NCBI GenBank assembly: GCA_900660155.1
Contig: CABFPE010000280.1
Location: forward strand, 742,703 to 806,702
Source: Hofstenia miamia
Taxonomy: Eukaryota; Xenacoelomorpha; Acoela; Hofsteniidae
DNA: 64,000 bases
Reading direction: 5' to 3'
A program made the position numbers and the translations under genes. The notes beneath the pieces are model-generated. The model was given only the letters and a program-made list of their open reading frames with translations, made no database searches and was not told where the DNA came from. Positions 24,951 to 38,066 of the stretch are shown here, one piece after another (positions within the stretch are counted from its first letter, which is position 1; every line of letters starts with the position of its first letter).

Positions 24951-27060
24951 TGAAAACATGTACCAGTGGTACAAGAATGTTTGCAAATATGGACACTCAT
25001 CCCAATTTCCTAAAAGGTAATTGCGGATCGTTATAAAGTTTAGAAATGTAAACCCAGACATATCTTTAGCACACACATCTGCCAATTGAAGCGAACTTGG
25101 AACATGTAATAAATTAATATTTGTTTTAAATAGATTGTCGTAATGATAAAAGATCATTGGAGTTTGAAATATAATAACTAGTGATCTGTGAACGCAGTAT
25201 TATAATTGGGGTACATATCTAGCGCATTAAAAAATATATTTGAGATAGATGCCTGCATATATTGCAACAACTGCAGCAAGTGCTTCAGGTGCAAATGTCG
25301 ATTTAACTACCTGTTGATTTTTTTTTGATTTCCAACCTATGATTTTAGCATTTTTATCTTTTACACTGGTAGCAATCAAGCCCATTATATATCCGCTTTG
25401 AAAACCGCCATTTTTAAATTACCGAAACTTGTATCAAGAAATATTTCCAAAGCATGATTTTTCAAAGCCACATATTTTATACTAAATGACTCTGCTGTTC
25501 GAGACTTACGCAATGATTTGTTTGCCAAATGAAGTTCCTCACCTTAGGTTGGTTTATGTAGCTTATTAAACTTGGTATTCCAAACATAAATCCGGCCGAG
25601 TCATACATGGTGCAAACTGTAAGGCTCCCAGTAGTGACCGATATTGAGTCAGTTGAAATTTATTCATGTCATCTTCAATTTTGCTTTCTTTGTTTATAGA
25701 AATCGAACAAACCGAAGCAAGGTAATTATTTTGTGATGTTTTATGAAAAAGACCAGTATTTTGATCAACCAATTTTAAATGAATACCAGCAAATGTGAAC
25801 TATCCGCTTGATATTTTTCCAATAGCAAATATAGCTTCTAGTTTAAAAATTATTTGCAAATGAAATTTCGGCGCGCCAGCATAGAGAAACTAATCAACGT
25901 ATACTAAAACTAGACTGGCAAGTTTGTTTTTATCGAACCAATAAAATATACATTGATCAGCCTTACTTTGCTTCATCTCACATTCCTTAAAAAAAGTTAT
26001 GTAACCCATCAGCACATATTTTGATGCGTCAGACATAGACGCCTTTCAGAAGTTTCCATAAATATCCCTTACCTAACTCAGCTTCCTTAGGAGGTACAAC
26101 CAATACAGGCCTACTCAAATTTTCACCTTGCAAAAAAGGCGGTTTTAACATCAAAAAGGCAATGCTTAAAATTGAATGAAGGCAATAACCGAAAGGATTA
26201 ATCCAAGAGTATCACATACTATGGTAGGTGAGTGTTTCAATGACATTTTCTGGATTTTCTAAAGAGCCAGGAATAAACAACCTAGCTTTAATAATTGGAT
26301 CACATGAATAACAATCTTTCCATGGCAACACCCATTTCATGGTTTTTGAGAACAACATTTTGGGATAATGAAGTCCAACTGAACAACGGAAATTTTTAAC
26401 CTTTCTCCCTTGCAAGTTAAAGCTCTTCGAAATACCGGTTTTTTCGTCTTTGTTTATAACTAGCTTCAAAAATACTTTCAATTGGTACAGAATTTCCGTA
26501 AAAAAATATTGGTTTCCGATTTCTCCTTAAGCGGCTTGCAATATTCCCTTCATTACATTGAGTTGCTATCACAGGCTCTGGCTCACCAATAACTTCTCAT
26601 TAAGTGCTTTCAAGATTATCTTGAATGTTATCACAGGGTGAGCTGCCATTGTTTTCTGCACTAGTGAAAAAATTATCTTCATTCAATTTTTCAGTTGAAG
26701 CATTTTCATCCAGAACACGTCTGAAGTGAGTTTCATGTACTATTTGCGTGCTCTACAACAAGTTTTTCCTGTCTGCCCGATAACAAAGCCGGGACTCTTC
26801 CAAACTTTCACTTTTTGACAAATCGTCTTGCCAGTAGTGAACTTTTCCATTATTAATGAAGGGTACTGGTGAACAATTCATTAAAAATTTCAGCTCGAAG
26901 AAAACACTTTCAGTCGCCTTAAATGATTTTCAAATTGATTACATACTTCACATTTTTCAGTTATTTCGTCTACAATATTATACAACTCTCTTAAATTTAT
27001 ATCCTGAGATTCAGAATTTAAAAATTTATAGTCAAAAAGTAAGTTTCCATTTCCACGTAG
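24951..27060 (-). mobile_element. Ty1/copia-type LTR retrotransposon fossil
   Basis: Minus-strand pieces in copia order, as sequence similarity: an integrase-side zinc-finger-like and linker region (about 26540-27060), a reverse-transcriptase end with the YRSLLGALQF...TRPDL signature (about 25566-25772), an RNase H region (about 25200-25500) and the family's terminal SLQLADVCAK motif (about 25060). No LTRs were recognised at either side. It is clearly broken, with many breaks, and old. A piggyBac lies immediately beyond its downstream end. Confidence 0.75.
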
Positions 27061-27096
27061 CAAACCATAAATGATCCAATAAAGTTTATATTAATA

Positions 27097-27600
27097 TCAA
27101 ATACAAAAGCAGCTATAAACTATTTGACAATCACCATTGAGTTTCACGCATTTCTCCCAGCGCTGCAACAGGGAGTCAAAACAATGCAATATTTCCTGAT
27201 TTGAAATTTGCCAAAGTGAAGCATTAAATGTATTGTTGATTTCTTCAATTAGCGAAAACGACTGACCGCGTTTCGACTCCTTGATTTTGGGGAAGAGAAA
27301 GAAATCGCAAGGCTGGGAGAATACGGTGGATGAGGCAAGATGCCCTACTCTCGTTGATTCAAGTAATCTTGCACAATTAGGCATATATGTGCCGGAGCAT
27401 TGTCATGATGGAAAACAATGCGTTGATTTCTCATCAAATTAGGACGTAGTCGTTGAATAAGCACATCTTTGTAATAACCACCACTGACACGTTATCCAGT
27501 TGAAACAGCAATGTTGAACAGAATAATACATTTGTCAAAAAAGACAATGTGCATAACCTTCGTTGAACAATTGCTTTTAAATGCATTCATCGTGGAAAGA
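27097..27600 (-). pseudogene. mariner transposase fragment
   Basis: The C-terminal 95-codon piece (27097-27384) contains CDFFLFPKIKESKRG and the WEKCVKLNGD ending of mariner transposases. Just upstream on the same strand (about 27380-27560) is HHDNAPAH followed by an NQRE..PHPPYSP stretch, in another frame. The N-terminal DNA-binding half and the TIRs are missing. At least two frame changes separate the pieces. It is unrelated in sequence to the two fuller mariners in the window. Confidence 0.85.
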
Positions 27601-30600
27601 AAAATTATGCTATCTAAAAATGTTTGCATGCATGTAATTAAATATATTTCTGTAACCAATGAAAAATCACATTAACTTTCAAAATATAATATAACTGTAA
27701 GCATGCATTTAAGCATACAGGCACACATGTACACCGAAACTTACTTATTGACTTAACCACGTATATAGAAAAAACAAGTCAATAAAATCATATATTTCTA
27801 CAAATGTACTGTATTTAGTATTTGTAAGATATGTATTAAACAATATATAAACTACACTTAGCAACTTAGTTAAAAATTGTTTAAGATTAGACATCAAAAT
27901 TTAAGCTAAAATGTAATAACAAACACTTTCAGTAAGCACATTTCAACTCTAGTTCAAATGTGCTTACACTAAATAAAAACTCGGTTAAATTTATTGCAAT
28001 TAATAAAACAAAAATTACTTAAGTGTCAAGTCTTTATTGCTGTGTGGTAATGCAAGAAGTCAGAGTAGTTAATTCCGGAAATAAATTCAATTTACCGCAA
28101 TAAACTCACATGAATATAATTAGCAGTAACATTCAATATATAACAGAAGCGTAGAAGCTATACAACAATGTCCAGCAATCTTAATGTATATTTAATTCAA
28201 TGCAAATACGGTGTTACAATAAATATTGGTAAACAAAGCTAGTCAATCTTACTATTTAGAGAGTCCATTGTTTACTGCTGGCGCATACTCCAAGATTTTT
28301 TATTTTCAATATAAAATATATATTTCTTTGATAAATGTATAATTTTCGAATGTTTATGCTGTCCTTTTGTATATCAAGTTTTCTGTTTCAATATAAAACA
28401 TTTCTTTAAAAACATTGCAATTTTTTCTTTAATAATGAAATTTATTAAAATATCAGTTATTTGCAACTTGCCAACTTTGGCCTAAAATTTCTCGAAGACG
28501 CAACCTAAGAATTTCTTATAATTTATATATATATTACAAAGAAAGGCTCATTTGTCAATTTCCAATATTATATCATATCACAGATTGCCTGTGAGGAGGC
28601 CTATTAAAGCCTAAAAAATAGGCTTTGTGGCCAAACGATTGTAGGCCGCACTAATTTTAGATAGCAGTTTTCCTTATTATATCGTGTAATATTCAAATAT
28701 CAATTTCCATTGAAACCCATTAATAAATGGCTGAGGTATAGGCTACAATGTGTTATTTTAGGTTTTTATGTAGGCTATTTAATAAGAAAACCGTTCTACA
28801 GAAGTTTTTTAAATTTTAAAATATTTTCGTAGAACACTTAAATTTTAATTGTATGGCATTGGCTAAACCTACATTGTAGCAAAGGCCATATTAGTTTTTC
28901 AATTGTAGGCTTTTTCCACAATGGGCTCAGGCTTAAATGTAAATTTCCACGATTTTATGTTTTGTATGTTTTCTGTGTCGTGCCAATTTTAGAATTTATT
29001 GAAATATATTCATGTTGGAAATTAAAACCCAAAAATTTAAGCTCGTTGCAAAACTCTCAACACGCTTTATAGGCAAAATGTTGGAATTTTTCAATTGTAT
29101 TCTGGAAAACAAAAAAAAATAAAGTTTTCATTTTTTATTTTAACCTAAGGTCAAAACCTACTGCACAATAGTGATTTGAATTTTCGGGGTTTTTCAGTTG
29201 AACGCAAATTTTCAACTCTGGTTTTGAATAGGTTTATTTCTACGATGCTTTGTACAAGGAACAGGTTATAGTACTTAGCGTTTTCTGTCCAGTAAATGTA
29301 CAACATTTAAATTTGTTTCAGGCTTTACGTGGCAACAGGCCGTCAACGTAAAGTTGACAATTTTGAAATTGCAAATTGGCAAAAATATGCTTTTTGTGCA
29401 AATCATACTCATATTTCAAGTAGTATATCGTAAGGTAATAAAATTGTTATTTTTGAATAAAAATGGACACAAATTTCCCTATATCAGAAATGACTACGTC
29501 AACTCGGTTTCCGAATGACGTTTTTTGATTTTCTAAGAAATCAATTACTGCTTTCATCTTCTTTAAACTTACTCTACTCATAAGAAGAGGTACGCTTACA
29601 ACAATAACATCGACGCTAATGATATATTTTTTTTCTAATATAAAAATAAGGACACAAAATTTTGTTCAGCAATTTCAATCCCATTATTTGTAAAAAAAAG
29701 TATGACATAAATATTTTTAGATAGTTTTTGCTATTCAATTTTGAGTTTGGTGGAGAAGTTTCTGTTCAATATATCGAAAAGGGTGTAATTTTCCATTTAT
29801 AGAAGTACAAAGTCGTCCCATAATGCTATGTAAATATAAGGTTACAGAAAATTACTATCCCTAGTCTGTACCTATGCACCAGTATGATATCTTCAAACAT
29901 ATTTTTCTTCAACATATCAACAATTTTGCAGTTTTCGAAAAATTGTATTTTCGCTTAAAAAATCATTTTTCGCCACTAATATATGTAACCATTGGCTACA
30001 AAATATTTAGTTAGATGAAATATGAGTCTGAACTACTCGTCACTTAGCAGAGTTGGAACCGGACCCAGGCCTGAAAAATTTATCATGTCTGAAATTAAAT
30101 GTATGTTCATTATTGAATTAGATGATAGGTTCAATTCAATGCATCAATTCATGTGACGGCTAATTAGAATAATATGTGAGCAATGCGATTACATAAAAAT
30201 CGGCGTGGGAGGTTGCCACACGGTTAGTCTTTTGACGATAGTCAAATATATATATATATATATATATATAACTTCACTATTCACTATTCAACATTAATAA
30301 ATTAATAATATACTTGATGCAATAATGTACTATTTAGTAATTACATGTACCAATAGCTTCAAAAAAATTACCGCTTCTGTTAAAAAATTCATAATGCAAT
30401 ACAAAATATGTGTCTTCAATTCCAATAATCATTTTAATGTAAAAGAGTTATCCAAATAAGCAGGATTCATTGATTTGTATTGATCCTTTTATCTACTGGG
30501 TTCATATTCATTTGAGGGTAAAACTAAATTGTATTTTGAAAAGTTAGTGTAAGGTTATATATCCAGCAGTTCGAACTGTTTTTTGACACCTATATCGAGA

Positions 30601-31404
30601 AATATTTGGTACAGATTTTGTTAATTCGACTTAAATCGTAATGGAAATGTGCCATATTTGCATGAATTGAAATTGAATAACTTCATGTCTCATCAGAGTG
30701 CTAGCTGCTATTTATGGTAATGACCGAATTTTTGTTTTATTGAAATTATGCTTTGTAGTAATAGACTAAATATTTTAGTCTAGAACTCTCCTATTCCAAT
30801 AACAATCAATTTTTTAATACTTTTGTCATATTTGTAGTAAACCTTCTTAGCATCTTAATTATATATTTGTAAAAAATCGGAAGAAGTCTTGTTTAATCTA
30901 GGATTATGTGATAACAATTTCATAAATAGTGCTTGCTTCTTTTGCCCTTCTCACTCAGGACTACTATCCCAGAACAAAGCATTCTTCATCACATCGCTAT
31001 CTCGGGTAGCTAGACATCCAATGCTTTCAAATATGACATATTACTATTAACCAATCACCTAGTCTAATCGTGGCCTAAGAAATTTAAAACAATGAAGGTG
31101 TAGTTCTACTCCGTTTCATTTTTAAGAAATTTCATTCACAAATGCACTCATATATTAACTTATTTCATCCACCTGCTATAGTTGTGCCTCTTTTAGAATT
31201 ACTTTTTGGGATATATTCTTAAGAAAATACAAGCCTAACGATCAGTGCCTGAAGCATACACTTTGTCTTTGCTCTTCATGCTTGTCTCAATTAGCGTACT
31301 TTTTATTTTTTTATTTTTTTCTGTAAATTAGTTGTTTGTTTTTATATATTTATTTTCCTTGTATATATTTTTCATTGTGGGAAAACAGTCTTTTAGTAGT
31401 AGTA
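27601..31404. other. AT-rich interval, nothing coding recognised
   Basis: Contains a (TA)n tract at 30246-30270, a hairpin AAAGCCTA-5 nt-TAGGCTTT at 28606-28626 within a patch rich in TAGGC motifs (28590-28930), and a lone hAT-like end near 30051. No frames with recognisable domains. Confidence 0.5.
30246..30270. repeat. (TA)n microsatellite
   Basis: About 12 pure TA units. Confidence 0.95.
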
Positions 31405-32880
31405 CGAATAAGAATAAGAATAATTTTATTATTTTTTACTAAGCACAAGTAAAACATGAAATAAATCACCTGAAAATACACCTATGCAAATAAAGTAATA
31501 CTTAAAATATAAAATCAATAAATGGATGAGCAAAATATAAAATTCTTGTTATAAATTCTTTGGGTACACATCAAATAAACAGCGATTTAGAAAACATCTT
31601 TGAAAATGAGTAGTGCGAATCAATTCCTTCTTGAATAAGTTACAACTTCGAAAGGAATATGGTACTTGAAAGCGCTTGTTAATAGGAAGATAAAGAGAAT
31701 GGTTTGTATCTTTAGATATTTTCATAAATAATTTCTTATCTTCTGCCTTCAACATCTCAATAATAGAGACTTTTTGGAGTAGTGGCCGCTATTGAAGCAT
31801 TTGGAAAGAAAGTCTTGAAATTGACGCATAACACTGAAATCTGAAGCAACTAGAGAAAGGCAATACCTTATTTTAGACAATATAAGAGCTTCAAAAACTC
31901 TATCTTTTTCATGAGTGGTAAATTTGGAGATTGTGAGATCACGAAGTACATAAAGTAATTTGTTTAGATTTAGCACGCAAGTCATTATTAAACATATTGA
32001 ACACATTAGGGCCACCAATTGTTCCTTGAGAACATCCAAGATCAATATCTAAGAAGCAAAAAAGCCATCTACAGATGTAAGAATTTTTAATGAAGCTTTG
32101 AGATTTTCTAACATCAATATCTTGAGGCACTCTATCAAAGGCTTTTGAAAAATCAATGGCAGAGCAGTGAACGCTTGTGCAAGTGGATGAGTCAATTGAT
32201 CTGATTATAAAATCCTGTAATGTGACTAAGCAATCAATGCTATAGTTCTTTTTATATGCAAATTGGAGATTATCAAACAAAGATCGTATCATAGGGGTTA
32301 TGTAGTGGCAGCGAACAATTTTCTCAAACATTCTAGCTTTCAATGGGTAATTGAAATGCCTCTAAGTTCTTTTGTTGTTGTGGTCAATTCTATCTTGGGA
32401 AGAGCAATAAGATTAGTTATCTTGTAACAGGGAGGAAATACTGATTTTTGAAGACAGAAATTTCAGATGTAATAGTATAGAGGAGTTAGTATATCCCACT
32501 AACAATTGAAAATAAATGAGGGCACGCCACCAGGTACTGGAGAAGATTTCTTGCAAATACGGAGTTACTTTGCAATTATATTAAGTGGAATGATTTGTGG
32601 AGGTTCATCATCAATTTCTAAGTCTAGAGCAACCATGGTCCATGTTACGCCTTTGCAACTGTCTGCAAACTCTTGGTTGATATGGGTAGGAATAGCATCT
32701 GTATGCAAATCTTTTTGTTGGATGATTTATAATGTGTCTTATTTTCAATATTTCTCCACCATTTACAAGAACCCATGGCATTCACTGATGTATTACGCAA
32801 CTTTTCTATGCTTTCCTAAATTTGATAGGTCTTTGTCATCTTAGAATGTTTTACAGCAAGGTATTTTTGTCGCAAATTGT
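31405..32880 (-). pseudogene. 5'-truncated LINE, decayed (CR1/Jockey-like RT)
   Basis: Minus-strand reverse-transcriptase pieces: a TSPGPDGI-like block near 32540, a nucleic-acid-binding block with KIELTTTTKELRGIS-type sequence near 32390, and the 134-codon frame 31939-32343 with FEKIVRCHYITPMI and AIDFSKAFDRVP. Next comes a GCSQGTIGGPNVFNMF-NDL block, then the C-terminal part with NSGHYSKKS and PINKRFQVPYSF (31549-32045). The endonuclease half is missing. Several frameshifts and stops interrupt it. The 3' end runs into a (TTATTC)n-like tail at about 31405-31436, typical of LINEs of this kind. Confidence 0.85.
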
Positions 32881-34805
32881 ACTAATTTTAATTTTAGTAT
32901 CACAAATTTTTAATTTGTGGATTTTTTTGGTATGAATCACAATAAAAGTTTAGAGAAAAATACATGAAAATTTTTGTAAAACTAGCACTGAATGTTTATT
33001 TTACTTTTTAGTGGTCGTCTCTGTCTTGCAATTGCTTTTGTATTCTAAAATTATTTCAGTATTTAATAGTTTTATATTAATATAGAAATATAATTACAAA
33101 TTTTTGTTTTAGACGAAATATGAACCCACCTGTAGCTATCCGTAAGATTTTTTCTATTTTATCTAGCTATGCATTTTAGTAAACATGGTGGTCATTGAAG
33201 AATAGTTTTTTACTATTTTCTCACACTGAAAAACTGTTGCTGAACTTGAGCAAGAAATGTATGAAGTTCGTTTTAAAGAAGTTTTAAAGAATGCTCGCAA
33301 TTAGCACTTTTACATAGGGTAGTTTATAGGTTCTTCTTCTGATTTGTAGACATTAGCTGCATTTCAAGCCAAGCAAGGCCACATCAAAAAATATGCCATC
33401 TCTAGACCTCTTGATGTGTTTCTTGAGCATAAATGCGTACATTGATAATGACATCTTCTCTTGGACTGTGAATGAATTAATGAAGTATTTTCACTTTTGG
33501 AATGCCAAATAGATCTTAAGAAATGAATTGTGCATTTCCATATAATGTTTCGAATAAATATAAATATTTATGAGTTTTTTAAGAACTTTTCAATAGAAAA
33601 ATAGACCACTTTACAACCAAAAATTTGGCTATTATGGACGTCCTCGGGCGTAGGAGTAAAAACCTTTTATATATTATTTGTAAATGAATCCTCAGGACGT
33701 TTCAAAGACGACTAAAGGACGTCTTTTAAACATCTTTCACATGGGATGTCAATGGCTTTATTAATCAGTGGCCAGGTTTTTTCACAGGAGTAGCTTGAAC
33801 AAATAGTGGGATAACTACCACCTGTAGTTTTTCAATGCGATATTGATATGAATGTCACAGGAATGCATGCATGTATATGAATAGATATCAATGGATATAT
33901 CTATCAAGTTTTGCAATCGAGAAGGCTCATTTAAATCACTAGCGTGGCCAGAAAATGAAGTTGGATAATTCTAATTTAAATTGCAAAAAATGGTATTATC
34001 GAATCGTTTTGAAATATGACAGGATCAAATTTGTTCAGAAATCCATGAATTACAGTAAACAAGTATTTGATTCTATATTTAGTGATTATAATGAATGCTA
34101 TATGAACAGATAATATTTGAAAGTTGAGCATGTGGTGGATACCATTGGAATCTCCAAATCATTGAAATCTTAAATAGAATTATCTTATTTGACTTCCAAA
34201 CAAAAGTGGCAGTTGAATATAATTTTAACTAACAAAGAAAATGCTTTGTTAATTTCGCAATGTATTATATATTTAGTAGGTTAACTGGAAGCTTAAGTGT
34301 CATTTTGTTTCCTTACACATGCATTTAAAAATATCAATTAAGTTTTAAACTACCTCAATTTAAGATAATTATTTAAATATAAATTGCTTTAAATATATAT
34401 ATAAACTATTGCGAAACGTAGTTAACATTTTCCATCTAAAACCAATCAAACCCACTATTCGATTGAACCAATTTAGGGCTAGTTCTTACCATGGTAAGAA
34501 TATAAAAAAAGTCCCTCAATACAGGTAACCAATATCTATATAACTGAAAAGGCAACATTAAATTCAGTTAAAGAAGTTTATTAAAGAACCCTTCAAATGA
34601 GTAAATTCCAATCAGACTAATATCAATATTCAAAAAAATTTTCTTAGACTATATATATATATATAATAGTTATAGTACTACTTCAAGCAAACTGATTGTT
34701 TCCAATTAATTTAAATAGGGCATTGTGCAAAAGTTAATATAAAACATAGAACATACTTATTATTAGTAATGTATCATGAAATTTTCAATGCACAATAATG
34801 ATTAG
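32881..34805. other. AT-rich interval, nothing recognised
   Basis: Holds a perfect 18-bp palindrome TTCTTACCATGGTAAGAA (34483-34500), a short TA tract (about 34650-34665) and repeated GGACGTC motifs near 33640-33730. None has an assigned role. Confidence 0.45.
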
Positions 34806-34955
34806 ACCAAAACTGCAGCGTCTTTAGTTGAAGGGCGTCAGCAATTGATTTGGACATCAACTAAAAAGGTAATTAAACTCATACAAAAAGAAAAACTAAC
34901 TGACATGAATTCTTATGTTGATAAAGTTGATTTCAAACAACTTCTGAAGAAATGA
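34806..34955 (+). other. possible terminal exon, product unknown
   Basis: A 49-codon open stretch ending in TGA and containing QQLIWTSTKKVIKLIQKEKL follows an AG. The lysine-rich, non-repetitive composition looks coding, but the acceptor is pyrimidine-poor and there is no partner exon. It could be chance or an old retroelement piece. Confidence 0.2.
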
Positions 34956-35211
34956 TTTTGATGATGGTTTACGCAATGAGCAAATTTCCATTATCTAAAC
35001 AAAATACGCATATCAGTTGAACATGATGCCGTGAGTTTACTGTAAACTCCTGGAAAACGAATAAAATGGGCACAAGTGTAAGTCCCCTGCTACGTTCTAT
35101 CATGCGCTGTAATGATCCACAGTTAGAATGATCAGCGCGCCACTCAATAGAATGTGTGCGCCGAGGGCACAATGGCGCAGCCTAGAATGAAAACTGATCT
35201 TGTATATTTTA
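34956..35211. other. slightly GC-richer flank of the mariner insertion
   Basis: A 67-codon minus-strand frame (34969-35172) has no recognisable domain. Nothing else was seen. Confidence 0.35.
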
Positions 35212-35213
35212 TA

Positions 35214-35299
35214 GGGGGTTTCAGCAAAAATGTCGCATTTCATAAAATGTATTTAAACAAACAATTGATTTACAAGAAACAGCAGAAAACACTGAACAG
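35214..35299 (+). repeat. left TIR (86 bp)
   Basis: Exact inverted copy of 36374-36459. Confidence 0.97.
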
Positions 35300-35355
35300 C
35301 TGTCGACATGCTTTTAATGTGACGTGTAATTATTAATTATTTTATTGATCGAGAT

Positions 35356-36372
35356 ATGGAAGCGACTACAGATGGAATATATTTTTACATAACAACTGAA
35401 ATGCGAAATGGCACATCATCAGCTGAAATACACCGCAAATTAATAACAGCCTGGGGAGAGGACAATGTTTGTGGCCTGCGGCAAATCCAAAGGATTGCAA
35501 AGGAAATCAAAGATGGTAAACGTCAATCATTTGATAGGAAGGAAGGATCAGGAAAGACAAGGACATCACGTACAGCAGAGAATATTGAAGCCGTAAAAAG
35601 GATTGTGGACGCAAGTGCAACTGTCTCTATAAATTATTTGAGCAACATGACAGGTTTGCATGAGAGTACAGTGCAGAGGATCCTTACCCTGGATCTGGAG
35701 AAACAGAGTGTCTATGCACGGTGGGTCCCGTACAACTTGACAGAGGTACACAAGCAGCAACGAGTGGCTGGTGCTCGGATAATACGTGAGACAATAACTG
35801 GAAATGTCATTGTCATTGATGAGAAATGGCTATATGCGGAACCTCATCCATCTCAAAATAATGTTCGAGCATGGGTAGATCCGGGTGGTGATCGTCCAAC
35901 ATTGGCTAGATGTGGAATGTCTGCAAGGAAGTTTCACATTATGGTAGGCATCAATTTCAGGGGTGACCACTACTTCGAAGTGCTACAAGCCGGTGAATCT
36001 ATTAATAGTGAACGGTATATTGCATTCCTACAGCAGATTTTAGCTGTTCGACGTCAAGGTACTGTCACCATAATGCATGACAATGCCCGGCCTCACGTCG
36101 CTAGAGCGACCAACGATTTTTTGCAAGAAAATAACGTTGAAAGAGTGGTGCAACCACCCTATTCACCTGACATGAATTTGTGCGATCGCTACATATTTCG
36201 AAATATGGAAGCCCATCGTGCGGAAAAGGTTTTTAATGATCGAAATTCTGTTCTGCAGTTTTTGTCTAACTACCTCGAGCAATTCAGTCGATATAAATTG
36301 GGAAGGGAACTTACTCGACTTCGCGAGGATCTCCAGAAGATCATTGATTTGCAAGGAGATTATTTAAAGTGA
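35356..36372 (+). CDS. mariner-type DD34D transposase, full length (338 aa)
   Basis: Catalyses cut-and-paste transposition at TA. The 338 codons are uninterrupted, the usual IS630-Tc1-mariner length. The N-terminal about 115 residues have two helix-turn-helix-like regions (SSAEIHRKLI and LHESTVQRIL). The catalytic triad is D155 in VIDEKW, D242 in MHDNARPH and D277 in YSPDMNLCDRY, with 34 residues between the second and third, so DD34D. The PDMNLCDRYIFR block differs from classic mariner (PDLAPCDFFLFP), pointing to a separate branch. The ATG at 35356 is the first in frame after the left TIR. The gene ends one base before the right TIR. Confidence 0.95.
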   Translation: MEATTDGIYFYITTEMRNGTSSAEIHRKLITAWGEDNVCGLRQIQRIAKEIKDGKRQSFDRKEGSGKTRTSRTAENIEAVKRIVDASATVSINYLSNMTGLHESTVQRILTLDLEKQSVYARWVPYNLTEVHKQQRVAGARIIRETITGNVIVIDEKWLYAEPHPSQNNVRAWVDPGGDRPTLARCGMSARKFHIMVGINFRGDHYFEVLQAGESINSERYIAFLQQILAVRRQGTVTIMHDNARPHVARATNDFLQENNVERVVQPPYSPDMNLCDRYIFRNMEAHRAEKVFNDRNSVLQFLSNYLEQFSRYKLGRELTRLREDLQKIIDLQGDYLK

Positions 36373-36373
36373 A

Positions 36374-36459
36374 CTGTTCAGTGTTTTCTGCTGTTTCTTG
36401 TAAATCAATTGTTTGTTTAAATACATTTTATGAAATGCGACATTTTTGCTGAAACCCCC
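36374..36459 (-). repeat. right TIR (86 bp)
   Basis: Exact inverted copy of 35214-35299. It starts just after the transposase stop codon. Confidence 0.97.
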
Positions 36460-36499
36460 TATATTTGGTTCACGTCATATAGACTATTACCAAATTAAA

Positions 36500-36965
36500 T
36501 CCGGTTCCACCTGCCTGATCTGAAGCAACTTAGCAACGTCTATATAAACACGCACATGGTGGTACTGCCATCATTCCCGTATTTAAAGATAAATCTTGAC
36601 ATGACGATCTGCCTAACATCAGAAGTTACAGCCTTATAAATTCCCTTTGTCTAAACCAATCCAAATGTCACGAACTGACGGTAAAGCTTAGATCAATTTC
36701 ACCCACTCATTCAAGGGAAATAGAGAACTCCTCTGAATTAAAGATCTTGACCATTTTGTTACAAAACAATCTCAAGTGGAACAAACATATCTTGAGCACA
36801 ATCAGCAAAGCCCGCAGTAAAATTATAATTCTCAAATCTCTTAGAAACATTGGCACAAAACAGAACTCATCCTGGTGCATCAAGTCAATACATTTTATGG
36901 TTTCATATTTTACCAAATTCCTTATTGAAATAGCTACTGTAATTTCATATAACATAATAAGCTTA
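36500..36965 (+). pseudogene. LINE reverse-transcriptase fragment
   Basis: A plus-strand GGTAIIPVFKDKS-like block followed by a Pro-poor RSYSLINSLCLN stretch (about 36550-36660) matches the start of a LINE RT domain. The frame 36747-36989 has LLQNNLKWNKHILSTISKAR, the LINE 'thumb' region. The catalytic middle of RT is missing between them, so this copy is internally deleted and frameshifted. It ends at the left edge of the Polinton. Confidence 0.75.
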
Positions 36966-36989
36966 ATAAATTCAAATTATGAAACATAG

Positions 36990-37690
36990 TATAGCTACAA
37001 TGGATGTAACCCCCGTCGATTACCATAATATTGAAGGACACGCTCTAGTATTAAAATTTAAAGTTTAATTTTTAACACTTTCCACTTAGTTATTTTGCTC
37101 TTTATCTTCTTTTTAAGCTAATTGTTAGTCATATTGTAGCCATTGTAGTAATTAAATTATATTTTAATTAATTACAAAGAAGCTAAAATTTAATGGATTC
37201 TATGCTATTTGTTCCATTTTTATAGTAAAATTAATGTGAATTTGATTATGAAATTCAAACTCCATGAACATTTGGCTTTCAAATTCTAACATAAACCCTG
37301 TAATATGACCTAGTGAGGGACTTTTTCTTAGAAAATTACAAGTATTTTTAATTGCATAGCAAAAGCCCTTGCCTAATCCATATTCATTGTAATATCTGCC
37401 ATAGGCATTGTGAAGAATTGAATGTGTATGACAAGATTGGAAATTTCCAAATATAAATTCAAATAGGCTTGTTAAGTATCCCTCCCTTGGACCAAATCAA
37501 ACCAATTTCCTGGTCAAATTTATCTAGTATATCACTTACTGAAATGTTCTTCTCAAAATAAACCATATATAGATGTTAGTAAGCTAAGCAGGATTTGAGA
37601 ATCACATGGTATAACTTTCTGTATTTCAAAGTTATTTACTACATACTTGATAAATTCTTTTGGACTGGTTAATTCTCGTTCTATATTAGG
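36990..37690 (+). repeat. Polinton left terminal inverted repeat
   Basis: About 700 bp matching the right repeat in inverted orientation, for example CTGGTCAAATTTATCTAGTA near 37520 against its reverse complement near 53215. Confidence 0.9.
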
Positions 37691-38066
37691 AAAAAGAATA
37701 TCTTTTTAGAAAAAAATTAATTTCAATAATTAGTCTTTGGAAGGAAAAATGTCAAATTTTGCAAACTAATATATTTTATAGGCCCTCCATCATTGCAAAC
37801 AACCAAAATGGAACATTCTTGCGTGAAATATCACACCAAACTATACTATTTGATGTAGCTAGTCCAAATATTAACTTAATATATTTTAAACTATATGCAA
37901 ATTCGAATTATGTTTGCACAACTTTGTAAATTGTGCTTATTTCTTTGCCAAATCCCTTTAAAGAATACTTGCTTACCAACTACCTCGTATTGACAATGTT
38001 GCAAATCAGAATTATCAGTTCTTAAATTTTGTATCAAATTTCATACCTTTAATATTATCACAGTAA

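Larger units (their letters stand above)
35214..36459 (+). mobile_element. mariner-type element with identical 86-bp TIRs, apparently intact
   Basis: The 86-bp ends (35214-35299 and 36374-36459, reverse-complemented) are identical base for base, starting GGGGGTTTCAGCAAAAATG. The flanks read TATA on each side, giving a TA duplication (either TA can be the target, so the exact ends may shift by two bases). A single uninterrupted transposase lies between, leaving only about 56 bp before its ATG and 1 bp between its stop and the right TIR. The element is 1,246 bp. Perfect TIR identity implies a very recent insertion. Confidence 0.96.

Noticed and set aside
24951-27060. LTRs for the copia fossil
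   Set aside because: No long direct repeat pair was seen on either side.
30051-30090. hAT-like end CAGAGTTGGAACCGGACCC
   Set aside because: No partner end or 8-bp duplication found.
32506-32844. 112-codon plus-strand frame
   Set aside because: It is antisense to the decayed LINE reverse transcriptase.
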